The position numbers and the translations under genes are program-made. This document shows, one piece after another, positions 26,440 through 34,713 of a stretch of 48,092 bases of DNA. The DNA is from Thermodesulfovibrio sp. (GTDB lineage: Bacteria; Nitrospirota; Thermodesulfovibrionia; UBA6902), in NCBI GenBank assembly GCA_026982355.1, contig JALSHG010000094.1:1-48092 (forward strand), in the 5' to 3' direction. A model generated the notes under the pieces. That model did not search any database. It had not been told where the DNA came from and saw only the letters and a list, made by a program, of their open reading frames with translations. Positions within the stretch are counted from its first letter, which is position 1. The number at the start of each line of letters is the position of its first letter.

Positions 26440-27586
26440 TGTGGCCCTGGCAAAGACAGATCGGCCGCTCGGCGGAGTGCGGTGGCCGGGTATGCATAAT
26501 GCCCTGCTGTTGCTGTTTTTTGCAGGCCTGGCGGGTGTTCCCCTGCTGTACTATACGGGGCAGATCAGCATCGAGACGGTGAACATGCTGGGCCGGTATA
26601 TGGCCTTTGCCATCGTAGCCGTGGGACTTGACCTGATATGGGGTTACACGGGAATACTCAGCTTATGCCAGGCGTTCTTCTTCTCACTCGGCGGATATGC
26701 AATGGGCATGTACCTTGCGCATCACGGCGGCCCCGGCGGCATGGTCGATGCATCGGGGTGGAATATCCCGGCGTGCCTGTACGTGGTTTACCCGTACAAG
26801 GTCGGAGAGGCGCCGGGCGATGCCATGCTCCCGTGGTTCTGGAAGCCCTTCTACACTCTGCCGGCCACTGTGGCGCTCGGACTGCTCATTCCCGGTCTCG
26901 TCGCATTTGTGATAGGCTATTTCGGGTTTAAAAGCCGGGTCCGCGGCGTTTATTTCGCAATCCTCACGCAGGCTATTACCGTGGCGGCCTGGCTGGTCTT
27001 CAGCATGAACAGCATGAAACTCGGCGGCACCAACGGCCTGACGAGGTTTGATAAGATTGCAGGCTACAGCCTTGCCGACCCTGATGTAAAGATGGCTGTC
27101 TACATAATCACCCTCCTGTGCCTGGCAGGTGTATACCTGCTGTGCCGGCACATAGCCGGCTCAAGGCTGGGACGCGTACTCATAGCCGTGCGCGACAATG
27201 AAAGAACGCTCCGGTTTGCAGGCTACAGGCCGCATGTCTACAAGGTCTTTGCCTTTGTGGCGGCGGCTGCCATAGCAGGCCTGGGAGGCATGCTCTATAC
27301 GCCGCAGATGGGGATTTTCACGCCTGCCAACATGGAGGCGGGGATGTCCATTATGGTCGTTATCTGGGTGGCGGTAGGAGGGCGCGGCACTCTTTCGGGG
27401 GCCATCCTCGGGGCGCTGGCTGTGAACCTCCTTTACAGCTTTTTTACGTCTGAAAAGGATTTCATTTTATTCACGTGGAAATCGGAATACTGGCAGTTTG
27501 TCCTTGGAGGACTGTTTATAGGTGTTGTCCTGCTGTTCCCCAAGGGTCTCTGCAACATCGGGCGGTGTTTTACGGGAAAACATTAA
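26432..27586 (+). CDS. urtC: Urea ABC transporter, permease UrtC
   Basis: A 384-residue LivM-type permease, second transmembrane subunit of the urea transporter. Conserved segments are DLIWGYTGILSLCQAFFFSLGGYAMGMYL, PGLVAFVIGYFGFKSRVRGVYFAILTQAI, GGTNGLTRF and DNERTLRFAGYRPHVYKVFAF. About nine membrane spans are visible. The ATG at 26432 follows GGGGAGG with 7 nt spacing, preferred over an upstream GTG-frame extension at 26408. It overlaps urtB by 8 nt. Confidence 0.94.
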   Translation: MSNVALAKTDRPLGGVRWPGMHNALLLLFFAGLAGVPLLYYTGQISIETVNMLGRYMAFAIVAVGLDLIWGYTGILSLCQAFFFSLGGYAMGMYLAHHGGPGGMVDASGWNIPACLYVVYPYKVGEAPGDAMLPWFWKPFYTLPATVALGLLIPGLVAFVIGYFGFKSRVRGVYFAILTQAITVAAWLVFSMNSMKLGGTNGLTRFDKIAGYSLADPDVKMAVYIITLLCLAGVYLLCRHIAGSRLGRVLIAVRDNERTLRFAGYRPHVYKVFAFVAAAAIAGLGGMLYTPQMGIFTPANMEAGMSIMVVIWVAVGGRGTLSGAILGALAVNLLYSFFTSEKDFILFTWKSEYWQFVLGGLFIGVVLLFPKGLCNIGRCFTGKH

Positions 27587-27742
27587 AAGGGCTGAAAGCC
27601 CGGAGTTCAGAGTTCCAAGTTCAGGGTGCGGAAGGAAATCCTGTTTTCCCTCACCCTTGACGCCTGCCTGCGCATTACACGCAGACAGGGAGGAACCGTT
27701 GCTGAAAAGAAAGTCAAACGGACGGAGGAGATTGAGAACGTA

Positions 27743-28543
27743 ATGGAACTGCACGAGCGGATCGAGGATTACAAGACCGACAGTCCCAGGGTCAGCCGGT
27801 TCTCCGAGGAGAGATTCCTGCTGTTTCTGGAGGATATTACCGCCGTGTTCGACGGTTTCAGGGCACTGGACATCGAGGCCCTCGGAATAGGGCACAATGA
27901 GCTGCGGGTCATCATAGGCCCCAACGGTGCAGGCAAGACAACGCTCTGCGACGTGGTAAGCGGCAAGACACGTCCGGCCACGGGCAGGGTGTATTTCGAA
28001 GGCAGGGACATTACAGGCATGGATGAAACGGAAATTGCGCTTATGGGAATCGGCAGAAAATTCCAGACCCCCTCCGTCTTCGACAGCCTGACCACATATC
28101 AGAATATGGAGCTTGCCCTGCCGGGACGCAGGCGTCTGTGGCCGAACCTGTACTGCAGGGAGACGAAAGAAGAAAGAGACCGGATACTCGGCATACTTGA
28201 ACGGGTCGGACTGCTGGAGGTGCGGGACCTCGAGGCAAGGTATCTCAGCCACGGCCAGCGGCAGTGGCTGGCAATCAGCGCCCTGATCCTGTCGGATCCG
28301 AAACTGCTGCTCGTTGATGAGCCCGCGGCGGGATTGACCGACTCCGAGACCGCCCTGACGGCGGAGCTTCTCCTTGAACTCAGGGGAGACCATACCATCA
28401 TAGTCATAGAACACGATATGGATTTTGTCCGCAGGCTTGATTCCTTTGTAACCATGCTGAACGAGGGCAAAATCATGGCGGAAGGCACGCTCGGCGAGCT
28501 GCAGGAAAACGAGGAAGTCATAGAGGCATATCTTGGGCGATGA
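27743..28543 (+). CDS. urtD: Urea ABC transporter, ATP-binding protein UrtD
   Basis: A 266-residue LivG-type ATPase. Walker A is GPNGAGKTT (59-67), the signature loop is YLSHGQRQWLAI and Walker B is LLLVDEPAAGLT, followed by the switch histidine in VIEHDMDF. The LSHGQ signature, with His in place of Gly, is usual for UrtD. The start is uncertain: ATG at 27743 has GGAGGAG at a rather long 12-nt spacing, while GTG at 27626 would add 39 residues without family support. The 156-nt gap after urtC contains no other gene. It overlaps urtE by 4 nt. Confidence 0.92.
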   Translation: MELHERIEDYKTDSPRVSRFSEERFLLFLEDITAVFDGFRALDIEALGIGHNELRVIIGPNGAGKTTLCDVVSGKTRPATGRVYFEGRDITGMDETEIALMGIGRKFQTPSVFDSLTTYQNMELALPGRRRLWPNLYCRETKEERDRILGILERVGLLEVRDLEARYLSHGQRQWLAISALILSDPKLLLVDEPAAGLTDSETALTAELLLELRGDHTIIVIEHDMDFVRRLDSFVTMLNEGKIMAEGTLGELQENEEVIEAYLGR

Positions 28544-29238
28544 TGTTACAGGTTGAGAAACTGTCATTTTCCTACGGAGAGGTGCAGGTGCTTCACGGCA
28601 TTGCCATGGAGATTCCGCAGGAGCGGATTGTATGCGTCATGGGACGCAACGGCGTGGGCAAGACGACACTGATGAAAAACATCACGGGGCTGCTGAGGCC
28701 GTCATCAGGCGCCATCAGGATGCAGGGCCGTGAAATCACAAAGATGCCCACGCACGACCGGATACGGGCGGGGCTTGCATTTGTGCCGCAGGGGAGAATG
28801 ATATTCCCGAAACTGACCGTGGAGGAGAACCTGAGGATCGGCCTCTCCGCCCGCAGCGACGGCCTTGACCGTGTACCCGGGGAGATTTATGAGCTCTTCC
28901 CGGTTCTGAAAGACATGACCGGCAGGATGGGCGGAGACCTCTCGGGCGGACAGCAGCAGCAGCTTGCAATAGGGCGCGCGCTCGTTACCGGCCCGAAGCT
29001 GCTGATTCTTGACGAGCCGACCGAGGGCATACAGCCTAACATCATTCAGCAGATCGGCAGAGTGCTGAGGCAGCTTGTTGAAGAGAAACACATGACGGTG
29101 CTGATTGTCGAGCAGTACCTGGATTTTGTCCGCGAGTATTGCCATGGATTCTATATCATGAACCGCGGAAGGATTGTGGCCGGCGGCAGGACAGAGGGTC
29201 TGGGACAGGATATCGTCAGGCAGTATCTCACTGTTTGA
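28540..29238 (+). CDS. urtE: Urea ABC transporter, ATP-binding protein UrtE
   Basis: A 232-residue LivF-type ATPase, the partner of UrtD. Walker A is GRNGVGKTT (35-43), the signature is LSGGQQQQLAIGRAL, Walker B is LLILDEPTEGIQPN and the switch region is IVEQYLDF. EGIQPNIIQQI is characteristic of the urea-transporter subgroup. ATG overlaps the urtD stop (ATGA), so the two are translationally coupled and likely made in equal amounts. A short repeat copy follows, then ureA. Confidence 0.94.
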   Translation: MMLQVEKLSFSYGEVQVLHGIAMEIPQERIVCVMGRNGVGKTTLMKNITGLLRPSSGAIRMQGREITKMPTHDRIRAGLAFVPQGRMIFPKLTVEENLRIGLSARSDGLDRVPGEIYELFPVLKDMTGRMGGDLSGGQQQQLAIGRALVTGPKLLILDEPTEGIQPNIIQQIGRVLRQLVEEKHMTVLIVEQYLDFVREYCHGFYIMNRGRIVAGGRTEGLGQDIVRQYLTV

Positions 29239-29257
29239 AGGCGGTAATCAGTGTATA

Positions 29258-29348
29258 AACCTTTAATGTTGCATAAACGAGCAGGAGAGTCCGCCGAAAA
29301 CCGCCGGACTCTCCTGCCGGCGGGCGGTATTTTCATGCCGCTGTAAGA
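29258..29348 (+). repeat. Palindromic repeat A, short copy
   Basis: 91 bp from AACCTTTAATGTTGCATAA to TTTTCATGCCGCTGTAAGA, arms only. It separates the transporter genes from the urease genes. Confidence 0.85.
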
Positions 29349-29386
29349 TGGAGAAAGATTTATGATTTTGTACGGAGGTGTTGCGG

Positions 29387-29689
29387 ATGAGGCTTACGGA
29401 GAAGGAAAAAGACAAGCTGATGATTTACATGGCGGCCTCTCTGGCCGATGAGAGGAAGCAGAGGGGGATCAAGCTTAACTATCCCGAGGCGGTGGCCATT
29501 ATTACGTCGGCAGTGCTTGAGGGCATAAGGGAGGGCAGGACGGTGGCGGAGCTGATGCAGTACGGCGCTTCAATTCTCAGGAGGGAAGACCTTATGGACG
29601 GTGTCCCGGAGATGATAAAGGAGATACAGGTTGAAGGGACATTTCCCGACGGAACAAAGCTTGTAACCATTCATAATCCGGTAAGGTGA
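29387..29689 (+). CDS. ureA: Urease gamma subunit
   Basis: A 100-residue urease gamma subunit, part of the (UreABC)3 nickel enzyme hydrolysing urea to ammonia and carbamate. The sequence from [20 protein letters not shown] and the segments [18 protein letters not shown] and [16 protein letters not shown] match the family throughout. The start at 29387 has GGAGG at 8 nt; a GTG-initiated extension from 29378 would use the ribosome site itself. ureB follows after a long repeat-A copy, which is unusual because urease structural genes are normally tightly packed. Confidence 0.97.
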   Translation: MRLTEKEKDKLMIYMAASLADERKQRGIKLNYPEAVAIITSAVLEGIREGRTVAELMQYGASILRREDLMDGVPEMIKEIQVEGTFPDGTKLVTIHNPVR

Positions 29690-29693
29690 GGCA

Positions 29694-29731
29694 TACGCCC
29701 GCAGGGGGTGTTTTCATGCCGCTGTAAAGTA
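29694..29731 (+). repeat. Palindromic repeat A, right-end fragment in tandem
   Basis: CGCCCGCAGGGGGTG then TTTTCATGCCGCTGTAAAGT, i.e. a right terminus, directly abutting the left terminus of the next copy. Confidence 0.75.
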
Positions 29732-29947
29732 AACCTTAATGTTGCACAAGCCGGCAGGGGAGTCCGGCGTAAAACCTTTATAAAGCGATGGGATATCGGA
29801 AATATGTCTTTATTGCGGGACGTAACGGAGAGCGGAATTCCAAGGGATGTCGATAAGCCGTGCGGAATACTCTCTAAGGTATCGCGGATAAAGCTTTTCC
29901 GCCGGACTCCCTGCCCGCGGGCGGCATTTTTATGCCGCTGTAAGGTA
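29732..29947 (+). repeat. Palindromic repeat A, complete long copy
   Basis: 216 bp between ureA and ureB, with left end AACCTTAATGTTGCACAA, inner blocks CTTTATAAAGCGATGGGA and GGTATCGCGGATAAAGC, and right end TTTATGCCGCTGTAAGGT. Its right half is almost identical to the copy at the window start. It is the best reference copy for the family. Confidence 0.9.
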
Positions 29948-29964
29948 AAGACAAGGAGGACGGT

Positions 29965-30333
29965 ATGATACCAGGTGAATATATTCCAGGCAAAGGGGAC
30001 ATAGAGCTGAACAGGGGCAGGAGGTCGGTCTCCCTCGTGGTGAAAAGCACGGGAGACAGGCCGGTGCAGGTGGGCTCGCATTTCCACTTCTTTGAGGTCA
30101 ACAGGGCCCTGGTCTTCGACAGGGAAAAGGCATTCGGCATGCGCCTGAACATCCCTGCCGGCACTGCCGTAAGGTTTGAGCCCGGCCAGGACCGTGAAGT
30201 CTCGCTCGTGGAATTCGGCGGGGGCGGGAACATTTACGGATTAAACGGCCTGACAGAGGGCTGCGCCGCGGACGAGCGGGTCAGGAGGGCCGCGTTCGGC
30301 AAGGCGAGGGACAAGGGATTCGGAGGTGCATGA
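29965..30333 (+). CDS. ureB: Urease beta subunit
   Basis: A 122-residue urease beta subunit. Family features are [19 protein letters not shown] at the N-terminus, the core [39 protein letters not shown] and the end of the barrel strand EVSLVEFGG. The C-terminal tail is about 15 residues longer than in compact forms. Ribosome site AGGAGG. Its end overlaps the ribosome site of ureC; the stop at 30331-30333 is directly followed by the ureC ATG at 30335. Confidence 0.97.
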   Translation: MIPGEYIPGKGDIELNRGRRSVSLVVKSTGDRPVQVGSHFHFFEVNRALVFDREKAFGMRLNIPAGTAVRFEPGQDREVSLVEFGGGGNIYGLNGLTEGCAADERVRRAAFGKARDKGFGGA

Positions 30334-30334
30334 T

Positions 30335-32053
30335 ATGAGCCTGAACATGGACAGAAGACAGTATGCGGGCATGTTCGGCCCAACAACGGGAGACAGGATA
30401 AGGCTTGCCGATACGGAGCTGTTCATAGAGGTGGAGAAGGATTTCACGAGATACGGCGACGAGGTGAAGTTCGGCGGGGGCAAGGTCATAAGGGACGGGA
30501 TGGGCCAGTCACCACGGGCGACGGCAAAAGGCGGCGCTCCGGACCTCGTTATAACCAATGTGATCATCCTTGACTACCGGGGCGTCGTAAAGGCGGACAT
30601 AGGGGTGCGTGACGGCAGGATATGCGGCATAGGCAAGGCCGGCAATCCCGACCTCATGGATGGAGTGGACCCCGACCTGGTAACAGGAGCCTCGACAGAG
30701 GTGATAGCAGGCGAGGGCCTGATCGCCACCCCCGGCGGGGTGGACAGCCATATACATTTTATATGTCCACAGCAGGTAGGGGAGGCGATATCATCGGGCA
30801 TCACCACCATGATAGGCGGCGGAACAGGCCCTGCAACCGGGACGAACGCCACCACATGCACTCCCGGTGAATGGAACATGCACAGGATGCTCGAGGCCGC
30901 CGACGCCTTTCCGGTCAATTTCGGTTTTCTCGGCAAGGGCAACTCTTCACGGCCCGAAAGCCTGAGGGAGCAGGTGGAGGCGGGCGCCGTGGGACTGAAG
31001 CTGCATGAGGACTGGGGCACCACGCCTGCCGCAATAGATACATGCCTGTCCGTGGCGGATGAATACGACGTGCAGGTCGCCATACACACGGATACCCTTA
31101 ATGAGGCCGGTTTTGTCGAGGATACAATAGCCGCGTTCAGGGGCAGGACAATACATACATACCATACAGAGGGTGCGGGCGGAGGCCACGCCCCCGACAT
31201 AATTAAAGTCTGCGGGCAGGCCAATGTACTGCCGTCTTCGACAAACCCGACCATGCCGTTTACAGTCAACACCATGGAGGAACACCTCGACATGCTCATG
31301 GTATGCCACCACCTCGACCCCCGTATACCCGAGGATGTGGCCTTTGCGGATTCAAGGATAAGGGCAGAGACCATCGCGGCGGAAGACATCCTGCACGACA
31401 TGGGCGCCTTCAGCATAATGGCCTCCGACTCCCAGGCAATGGGCAGGGTTGGAGAGGTCGTCATCAGGACATGGCAGACAGCGGACAAGATGAAGAGGCA
31501 GAGGGGGAGGCTCAAAGAGGAAAAGGGCGGCAACGACAATGTCAGGGCCGCAAGGTATGTGGCGAAGTACACCATAAACCCTTCAATAGCCCACGGGATT
31601 GCAGGTTATGTAGGCTCTGTCGAAAAAGGCAAGCTCGCGGACATCGTGCTGTGGGAGCCTGCATTCTTCGGCGTAAGGCCGAAGATGGTCATAAAGGGCG
31701 GGTTTATCGCCTACGCCCAGATGGGCGACGCCAATGCCTCGATCCCCACTCCGCAGCCTTACCTGATGAGGCCCATGTTCGGCGCATACGGCGGGGCTGT
31801 TTACAGCACATCACTGACGTTCCTGTCAAAGGCCGCTTTCGACAGGGACGTACACGGGCGCCTGGGTCTCCGGAAAAGGGCGGCGTTTGTTGAAAACTGC
31901 CGCAAGATCGGCAAGAAGGACATGATCAACAACAACTATCTCCCGCATATCGAGGTCGACCCTGAAACATATACGGTGAAGGCGGACGGCAAGGTGCTGT
32001 GGTGTGAACCCGCGGAGACACTGTCGATGGCGCAGAGGTATTTCCTGTTTTAG
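30335..32053 (+). CDS. ureC: Urease alpha (catalytic) subunit
   Basis: A 572-residue urease alpha subunit carrying the dinuclear nickel site. The carbamylated bridging lysine is Lys222 in [10 protein letters not shown]. The mobile flap has Cys324 and His325 in MVCHHLDP. Nickel-ligand histidines are in GVDSHIHF and in the segments IHTDTLNE and [14 protein letters not shown]; an Asp is in ASDSQAMGR. All expected residues are present, so the enzyme should be active. The ATG at 30335 follows GGAGG with 8 nt spacing; GTG at 30326 is inside the ribosome site. Confidence 0.98.
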   Translation: MSLNMDRRQYAGMFGPTTGDRIRLADTELFIEVEKDFTRYGDEVKFGGGKVIRDGMGQSPRATAKGGAPDLVITNVIILDYRGVVKADIGVRDGRICGIGKAGNPDLMDGVDPDLVTGASTEVIAGEGLIATPGGVDSHIHFICPQQVGEAISSGITTMIGGGTGPATGTNATTCTPGEWNMHRMLEAADAFPVNFGFLGKGNSSRPESLREQVEAGAVGLKLHEDWGTTPAAIDTCLSVADEYDVQVAIHTDTLNEAGFVEDTIAAFRGRTIHTYHTEGAGGGHAPDIIKVCGQANVLPSSTNPTMPFTVNTMEEHLDMLMVCHHLDPRIPEDVAFADSRIRAETIAAEDILHDMGAFSIMASDSQAMGRVGEVVIRTWQTADKMKRQRGRLKEEKGGNDNVRAARYVAKYTINPSIAHGIAGYVGSVEKGKLADIVLWEPAFFGVRPKMVIKGGFIAYAQMGDANASIPTPQPYLMRPMFGAYGGAVYSTSLTFLSKAAFDRDVHGRLGLRKRAAFVENCRKIGKKDMINNNYLPHIEVDPETYTVKADGKVLWCEPAETLSMAQRYFLF

Positions 32054-32063
32054 CCGGAGAGTA

Positions 32064-32149
32064 AACCTTAATGTTGCACAAGCCGGCGGGAGGGTCCGGC
32101 GCAAAACCTCCCCCTGCCCGCGGGCGGTGTTTTTATGCAAATGTAAGGT
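32064..32149 (+). repeat. Palindromic repeat A, short copy
   Basis: 86 bp between ureC and ureF: AACCTTAATGTTGCACAA to TTTATGCAAATGTAAGGT with both GC-rich arms. It ends 13 nt before the ureF start codon. Confidence 0.85.
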
Positions 32150-32162
32150 AAAGGCGGCCGTC

Positions 32163-32855
32163 ATGGATAAAATAAAATCTCTTATCGGCATTTTACAGAT
32201 TACCGATTCATTCTTCCCCTCAGGGGCGTTTGCATATTCATGGGGGCTTGAGACTTATGTAAGCGAGGGCCGCGTAAAGGATATGAACGGCCTTGTTGAA
32301 TTTCTAAGGGCCTATCTCGCCGGGATGACACGCAGGTGCGATGCACTCGCAGTGAAACTGTGCATAGAGGCGGCAGGCGCGAAGGATGTGCAGACGGTCC
32401 TGCGCATCGACCGGCTGATACACTCCATGAAACTGGCCGGGGAGATGAGGGAAGGGAGTATGCAGACGGGGAGGCAGCTCCTGAAGGTCATGGGTCTGCT
32501 CCATAAATCCGCTATGCCGGAGGGATTTGCGCAGGCTGTTGAAAGAGGGGAGGCGCCGGGCCATCATCCCGTGGTGTTTGCGCTTGTGTGCAACTCACTG
32601 GGAGCCGCAAGGGATGAAGCACTGGCGGCCTACCTTTATTCAGCGGCCGCCGGAATTGTGAGCGCAGGGGTGCGGCTGATACCCATAGGGCATACAGAGG
32701 GACAGAAAGTGATAGAGGATATCAAGCCCCTGCTGGCAGGGATCGCGGAAGAGGTGTTGTCGCTGGATGAAGATGACATATCCGCATTTGCGCCCGGGAT
32801 TGAGATAGGAGCGATGAGGCATGAGCATCTCTACACGAGGTTGTTCAGGTCATAA
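32163..32855 (+). CDS. ureF: Urease accessory protein UreF
   Basis: A 230-residue all-helical UreF, which with UreD and UreG delivers nickel to the apo-urease and gates GTP hydrolysis. Conserved segments are LLQITDSFFPSGAFAYSWGLET, here ILQITDSFFPSGAFAYSWG, and the later GHHPVVFAL, SAAAGIVSAGVRLIPIGHTEGQ. The C-terminal R-P-S tail lies in ARLFRS-like context. The open frame extends upstream to 32004 but that part is repeat and ureC sequence; ATG at 32163 begins the family homology. ureE, often found before ureF, is missing. Confidence 0.94.
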   Translation: MDKIKSLIGILQITDSFFPSGAFAYSWGLETYVSEGRVKDMNGLVEFLRAYLAGMTRRCDALAVKLCIEAAGAKDVQTVLRIDRLIHSMKLAGEMREGSMQTGRQLLKVMGLLHKSAMPEGFAQAVERGEAPGHHPVVFALVCNSLGAARDEALAAYLYSAAAGIVSAGVRLIPIGHTEGQKVIEDIKPLLAGIAEEVLSLDEDDISAFAPGIEIGAMRHEHLYTRLFRS

Positions 32856-32874
32856 GATTGTTCAGGGCAACCAT

Positions 32875-32963
32875 AACCTTAATGTCGCATAAACCGGCAG
32901 GGGGGGGCGCCGTAAAACCTCCACCGGACTCCCCTGCCCGCGGGCAGTATTTTTATACAACTG
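32875..32963 (+). repeat. Palindromic repeat A, short copy truncated by repeat B
   Basis: AACCTTAATGTCGCATAA, both arms, then TTTTTATACAACTG, where the expected terminal TAAGGT is lost and repeat B begins. Confidence 0.8.
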
Positions 32964-33096
32964 AGCCTCTTGCAAAAGTATGAAAATGCCTGTATATGTC
33001 ATTTCGACCGGAGGGAGAAATCTTTCGGCAGCGGCGAGTTACAAAGACCTCTCTCTCCGTTCGAGGTGACAGGGAGAGGACTCTTGCAGGAGCCTC
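32963..33096. repeat. Palindromic repeat B (134 bp)
   Basis: Terminal inverted arms GAGCCTCTTGCAAAAGT (32963-32979) and ACTCTTGCAGGAGCCTC (33080-33096). Nested inside are TGTCATTTCGACCGGAGGGA and its imperfect inverse ending CGAGGTGACA. The TGTCATTTCGACC motif is familiar from dispersed intergenic palindromes in many bacterial genomes. Unrelated to repeat A. It fills most of the ureF-ureG gap. Confidence 0.75.
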
Positions 33097-33126
33097 ACAA
33101 TTATAAAAGGCAAGGAGGTTACGGTT

Positions 33127-33741
33127 ATGACGGAGATGACAGGGCCGGTGAAAATCGGCATCGGCGGGCCCGTGGGGTCCGGGAAGACAGCGCTGATAGA
33201 AAAGCTCTGCAGGAGGATGTCAGGTGAGTTTTCCATTGCAGTGGTGACGAACGACATTTACACACAGGAGGATGCCGAGTTTCTCGTGAGGGCCGGGGTG
33301 TTGCCTGAAGAGAGGATAACAGGTGTTGAGACAGGGGGGTGCCCCCACACGGCCATAAGGGAGGATGCATCACTGAACCAGGAGGCGGTGCGGCGGCTGA
33401 TCAGCAGATTCACGGAACTTGACATAATATTCGTGGAGAGCGGCGGTGACAACCTCGCTGCAAGCTTCAGCCCTGAACTGGTCGACTGCTCCATCTATGT
33501 GATAGATGTGGCAGGCGGCGACAAGATTCCGAGAAAGGGGGGCCCGGGTGTCACGCGGTCGGACCTTCTCGTGATCAACAAGACGGACCTGGCGCCGTAT
33601 GTGGGCGCAAGCCTGGAAGTGATGAGGAGGGATGCACGGAGGATGAGGGGTGAAAGCCCGTTTATATTCACGAGCCTGATGAAGGAAGAGGGAATCGATG
33701 CGGTTATCGGCTGGATCAGGAGAGATGTGCTCTTTGTCTGA
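33127..33741 (+). CDS. ureG: Urease accessory GTPase UreG
   Basis: A 204-residue SIMIBI-class GTPase that couples GTP hydrolysis to nickel insertion into urease. P-loop GPVGSGKT (14-21); nickel/zinc-binding Cys-Pro-His at 72-74; [20 protein letters not shown] for guanine recognition. There is no His-rich N-terminal extension, so it would not itself store nickel. The ribosome site is AAGGAGG. The gene overlaps the likely ureD start by 44 nt. Confidence 0.97.
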   Translation: MTEMTGPVKIGIGGPVGSGKTALIEKLCRRMSGEFSIAVVTNDIYTQEDAEFLVRAGVLPEERITGVETGGCPHTAIREDASLNQEAVRRLISRFTELDIIFVESGGDNLAASFSPELVDCSIYVIDVAGGDKIPRKGGPGVTRSDLLVINKTDLAPYVGASLEVMRRDARRMRGESPFIFTSLMKEEGIDAVIGWIRRDVLFV

Positions 33742-34585
33742 ACCCGGGTTGCACAGGACGGGAAGGGACGGCAGGCTGAGGCTGGTGTTCAGGAAACAGG
33801 GGGACAAGACCATACTCCACGACTCATTTTCCACCATGCCGCTGCAGGCGTTTCAGCCCTTCCGCACTGACGGCGCCGCGTGCGCCTGTACATATATCGT
33901 CAATCCCACGGGCGGGCTTGCGGGGGGGGACAGTATACATATGGATATAACCCTTGATGATCAGGCCCATGCCCTCATAACCGCACCTTCGGCCAACAGG
34001 CTCTACAGGAGCACAGGGGACTTCTCCTCGCAGGACGTGCGCATAGCCGCCGGTAAAGGCGCGGCCATCGAATACATGCCGGGTTATGTAATCCCCTTTG
34101 CAGGCTCGCTGTACCGGCAGAAGACCAGGATATGCATGGAAAAGGGCGCTGCCGCCTTCATACTTGATTTTTTCACCCCGGGCAGGGTCGCCAGGGGTGA
34201 GTACATGCTGTTCAGGGAATACAGGAGCATCACCGAAATTGAATACTGCGGAGAACTTATCCTGTCGGAAAGGGTTGTCCTGAGGCCGGAGACTGCGGGT
34301 TACGGCGGCACGGGATTCCTTGAGTCATCCACGGCAATGGCCGCCATATACCTCGTGTTCGACAACCCGTCCATTGAAAGGCCGCTTGCCGGTGCGCTGC
34401 ATGCAATGCTGGACGGGATGGAGGGCGTATACGGAGGCGCCTCCGCACTCCCGTCAAGGGGCGTGAGCGTAAGGCTGCTCGGCGAGGGTGTGCGCTTTGC
34501 CGAGAAGGCGATACTTGAAATCTGGTCGGCGGCAAGGAAGAGCGTTATGGGCACGGAAGCCCTGTCGCGTCTTCACTGGACCTGA
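33698..34585 (+). CDS. ureD: Urease accessory protein UreD (UreH)
   Basis: A 295-residue UreD, the scaffold that holds UreF and UreG on apo-urease and provides a tunnel for nickel. Recognisable segments are [52 protein letters not shown] and [14 protein letters not shown]. Start choice: ATG at 33698 has AGAGGGA at 6 nt and overlaps ureG; ATG at 33725 is possible and gives 286 residues. It is the last gene of the urease block; beyond it a minus-oriented repeat copy marks the switch to - strand genes. ureD is often first in urease operons, so its terminal position is a variant order. Confidence 0.92.
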   Translation: MRLSAGSGEMCSLSEPGLHRTGRDGRLRLVFRKQGDKTILHDSFSTMPLQAFQPFRTDGAACACTYIVNPTGGLAGGDSIHMDITLDDQAHALITAPSANRLYRSTGDFSSQDVRIAAGKGAAIEYMPGYVIPFAGSLYRQKTRICMEKGAAAFILDFFTPGRVARGEYMLFREYRSITEIEYCGELILSERVVLRPETAGYGGTGFLESSTAMAAIYLVFDNPSIERPLAGALHAMLDGMEGVYGGASALPSRGVSVRLLGEGVRFAEKAILEIWSAARKSVMGTEALSRLHWT

Positions 34586-34624
34586 GCTCCGGGGCTGCCC
34601 ACGCCCCTTGCCAGAAGCAACTGT

Positions 34625-34713
34625 TAACACTGCAGTGGCATAAAAAACACCGCCCGCGGGCAGGGGGAGGTTTTGCGCCGGACCCTCCCGCCGGCTTATG
34701 CAACATTAAGGTT
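34625..34713 (-). repeat. Palindromic repeat A, short copy, - orientation
   Basis: 89 bp; read on the - strand it runs from AACCTTAATGTTGCATAA to TGGCATAA-type right terminus ending CAGTGTTA. It lies between the convergent ureD and glycosyltransferase genes; its left terminus overlaps the TAA stop of the - strand gene. Confidence 0.8.

Noticed and set aside
5617-29947. The regularly recurring repeats considered as a CRISPR array.
   Set aside because: Copies are separated by whole genes, not by short uniform spacers, and no cas genes are present.
32064-32149. The right arm of repeat A (CTGCCCGCGGGCGGTGTTTTT) resembles an intrinsic terminator.
   Set aside because: It occurs just before start codons inside evident operons such as ureC-ureF and ribH-nusB, so efficient termination there is unlikely; kept only as part of the repeat.
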